Of a stretch of DNA of 64,000 nucleotides, positions 62,745 through 64,000 are shown one piece after another. This DNA is from SKVR01 sp046291875. Lineage in GTDB: Bacteria; Bacteroidota; Bacteroidia; Bacteroidales; UBA7960. Under the pieces are notes generated by a model. The model did no database searches, had not been told where the DNA came from, and saw only the letters and a program-made list of their open reading frames with translations. Made by a program: the position numbers and the translations under genes. Each line of letters starts with the position of its first letter. The stretch's first letter is position 1. The stretch spans positions 124,001 to 188,000 of the forward strand of contig JBKBSF010000001.1 in the NCBI GenBank assembly GCA_046291875.1, written 5' to 3'.

Positions 62745-62778
62745 AAAAAAAACTGCATGCCTTTTGGAATGCAGTTTT
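62745..62778 (-). terminator. Intrinsic terminator after pfkA
   Basis: On the minus strand AAAACTGCAT pairs with ATGCAGTTTT around a 10-base loop and runs into eight T. It lies 27 bases after the pfkA stop and just before priA. Confidence 0.92.
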
Positions 62779-62804
62779 AGCAAATGATTTGGAACAGTAT
62801 TTTT

Positions 62805-63902
62805 TTAATCGCCCATACAGATGCCCACACCTCTGGCAGTTTTTACCAGGTCGGAAGAGGGGTCTACAAAGTTGTAATGGGCAATGGCCTCTTTGAAAGG
62901 AACCGATACAATGTTGGGGTGGCGGTAGGCTACCATCTCTCCAAACTTTCCTTCCAGCACCATTTCGAAGGCTCTTACACCAAATTGAGTTGCCAGTACA
63001 CGGTCGTAGGCAATGGGTGTACCTCCACGCTGCAGGTGACCCAGCACCGTTTCGCGCATATCTGCCTGCAAACCGCCATCTTTGAGCTCTTTCATAAGCT
63101 TGGTGGCTACACCACCCAGTCTTACGTTTTTGTAGCCGGTTTCTGTACTTTCTTCATAGTACATATCGCCATCTTTGGGCTTGGCACCTTCGGCCACCAC
63201 GATAATGGCAAAACCACGACCCTTGTTGAAGCGTTGGTAGATCCTTTCTACTACCTTGGGAATATCGTAGGGAATTTCGGGGATCAGGCATACATGAGCA
63301 CCCCCCGCAACGGCAGAGTGCAGTGCAATCCATCCTGCATAGCGGCCCATCACCTCAAGGATCAGCACGCGGTTGTGGCTGTCGGCAGTGGTAACGAGTT
63401 TGTCTACGGCAGTGGTGGCTTCCTGCACGGCGGTTTGAAAACCGAAGGTAAAGTCGGTGGCAGAAAGGTCGTTGTCGATGGTTTTAGGAACCCCTATGAC
63501 GTTCAACCCTTTTTCGAAAAGCTGCTGGGAGATGGACTGAGAACCATCGCCCCCGATATTGATTACAGCATCAACCCCCAGGTATTGCAGGCGACGCAAC
63601 ATTTCGTCGGAGCGATCGGCACTGCCCCATGATCCGTCCTGGTTTTTGATGGGCCATGCGAAGGGGCCGCCTTTATTGGTGGTGCCAATGATCGTGCCTC
63701 CTCTGATGTGGATTCCTCCTACTTTTTTCTCATCGAGTACAACGATCTCCTGGGGCTCGTTCAGAACTCCATCGAAGGCATTGATACTGCCTATCACTTC
63801 CCAGTTTTTCTCCTGTGATGCTCTCAGGGTTATGGCCCTGATTACTGCATTTAGTCCGGGGCAATCGCCGCCGCCGGTGGCAACTAAAACTCTTTTCTTC
63901 AT
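62805..63902 (-). CDS. pfkA: 6-phosphofructokinase, group III type
   Basis: A 365-residue phosphofructokinase that phosphorylates fructose 6-phosphate in glycolysis. ATGGGDCPGLNAVIR binds the phosphoryl donor. NIGGDGSQSIS holds Gly at the position (E. coli Gly104) that favours ATP; PPi-dependent enzymes have Asp there. PKTIDNDLSATDFTFGFQTA has Lys where E. coli has Gly124, a trait of the PPi/group III lineage; the catalytic Asp is in TIDND. MGRYAGWIAL, IPEIPYD and LGHLQRGGTPIAYDR are conserved substrate segments. The combination suggests an ATP-dependent enzyme within the mixed group III, inferred from the residues. The 98 bases upstream show only an imperfect promoter box. Confidence 0.93.
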   Translation of the reverse strand: MKKRVLVATGGGDCPGLNAVIRAITLRASQEKNWEVIGSINAFDGVLNEPQEIVVLDEKKVGGIHIRGGTIIGTTNKGGPFAWPIKNQDGSWGSADRSDEMLRRLQYLGVDAVINIGGDGSQSISQQLFEKGLNVIGVPKTIDNDLSATDFTFGFQTAVQEATTAVDKLVTTADSHNRVLILEVMGRYAGWIALHSAVAGGAHVCLIPEIPYDIPKVVERIYQRFNKGRGFAIIVVAEGAKPKDGDMYYEESTETGYKNVRLGGVATKLMKELKDGGLQADMRETVLGHLQRGGTPIAYDRVLATQFGVRAFEMVLEGKFGEMVAYRHPNIVSVPFKEAIAHYNFVDPSSDLVKTARGVGICMGD

Positions 63903-64000
63903 CGTTCTTTACATTTTTTCTCAACAAAAAAGCAAAATTCAGCCAGTTTTGATCCTGGGTGAGATTTTGCCGGTCCTGTGTTTTATAGTATGTGTATTTG

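Noticed and set aside
62697..62783. N-terminal extension of PriA
   Set aside because: The extra 29 codons lie on the pfkA terminator and lack similarity to PriA starts.
1..64000. tRNA, rRNA, insertion sequences or prophage
   Set aside because: No cloverleaf-like genes, transposase or integrase reading frames, or phage structural genes were seen in the gaps or frames.

Overview
This window comes from the phylum Bacteroidota, most likely order Bacteroidales or a relative. Three secreted proteins end in a type A sorting domain of the type IX secretion system (T9SS). The gliding-motility pair gldD/gldE is present, as are a carboxypeptidase-like plug-type TonB receptor and a Wza/Wzc export pair. 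Upstream regions repeatedly carry the TAnnTTTG box used as the -7 element by the Bacteroidota primary sigma factor. Start codons mostly lack strong Shine-Dalgarno sequences. A run of ten N inside the largest gene shows that this is a draft assembly or a metagenome bin. I saw no prophage, insertion sequence, CRISPR array, rRNA or tRNA.

Layout. Bases 1-3004 carry translation and nucleotide genes (rpsB partial, tsf, pyrH, frr). Bases 3032-6022 are a leftward group: radical SAM/SPASM protein, AI-2E-type permease and a RibF-like riboflavin kinase whose adenylyltransferase half has lost its motifs. Bases 6266-12727 run rightward with atpD-atpC, recJ, trpS, a small membrane protein and hflX. Bases 12858-19385 hold surface-glycan genes: ATP-grasp, GT4 glycosyltransferase, CDP-glycerol phosphotransferase-like, O-antigen ligase-like and LpxL-like acyltransferase. 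A tandem array of about 94-bp structured repeats lies just before the acyltransferase. Bases 19382-23219 run leftward: an anti-sigma-like membrane protein with its ECF sigma factor, then gldD and gldE. Next come a WecB-like epimerase, a 735-aa KamA-family radical SAM protein behind a long structured leader, and a polysaccharide flippase.

Bases 28868-35307 hold a T9SS M1 peptidase, a T9SS cyanophycinase-like peptidase, pyruvate kinase and mgtE. Bases 35437-38903 are the Wza/Wzc capsule export pair, with a Gly-Tyr repeat tail on Wzc. They are followed by an unrecognised secreted protein, two small lipoproteins flanking a TonB receptor, radA, a TIGR01777 epimerase, a TolC/MacA-like efflux pair lacking its inner-membrane pump, tsaB and a divIC/ftsB-like gene. 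Bases 50007-60029 encode one giant cell-surface protein of about 3,340 residues, interrupted by the assembly gap. The window ends with priA and pfkA on the minus strand.

Functionally, most of the window is housekeeping interleaved with envelope biogenesis. Polysaccharide synthesis, flipping, ligation and export genes are scattered rather than in one cluster. The gldD/gldE genes and the three sorting-domain proteins imply that T9SS places large proteins on the surface. The most unusual signals are the tandem repeat array with compensatory base changes (18105-18415), the structured leader of the KamA-like gene (26822-27106), the catalytically stripped RibF and the altered substrate pocket of the KamA-like enzyme.
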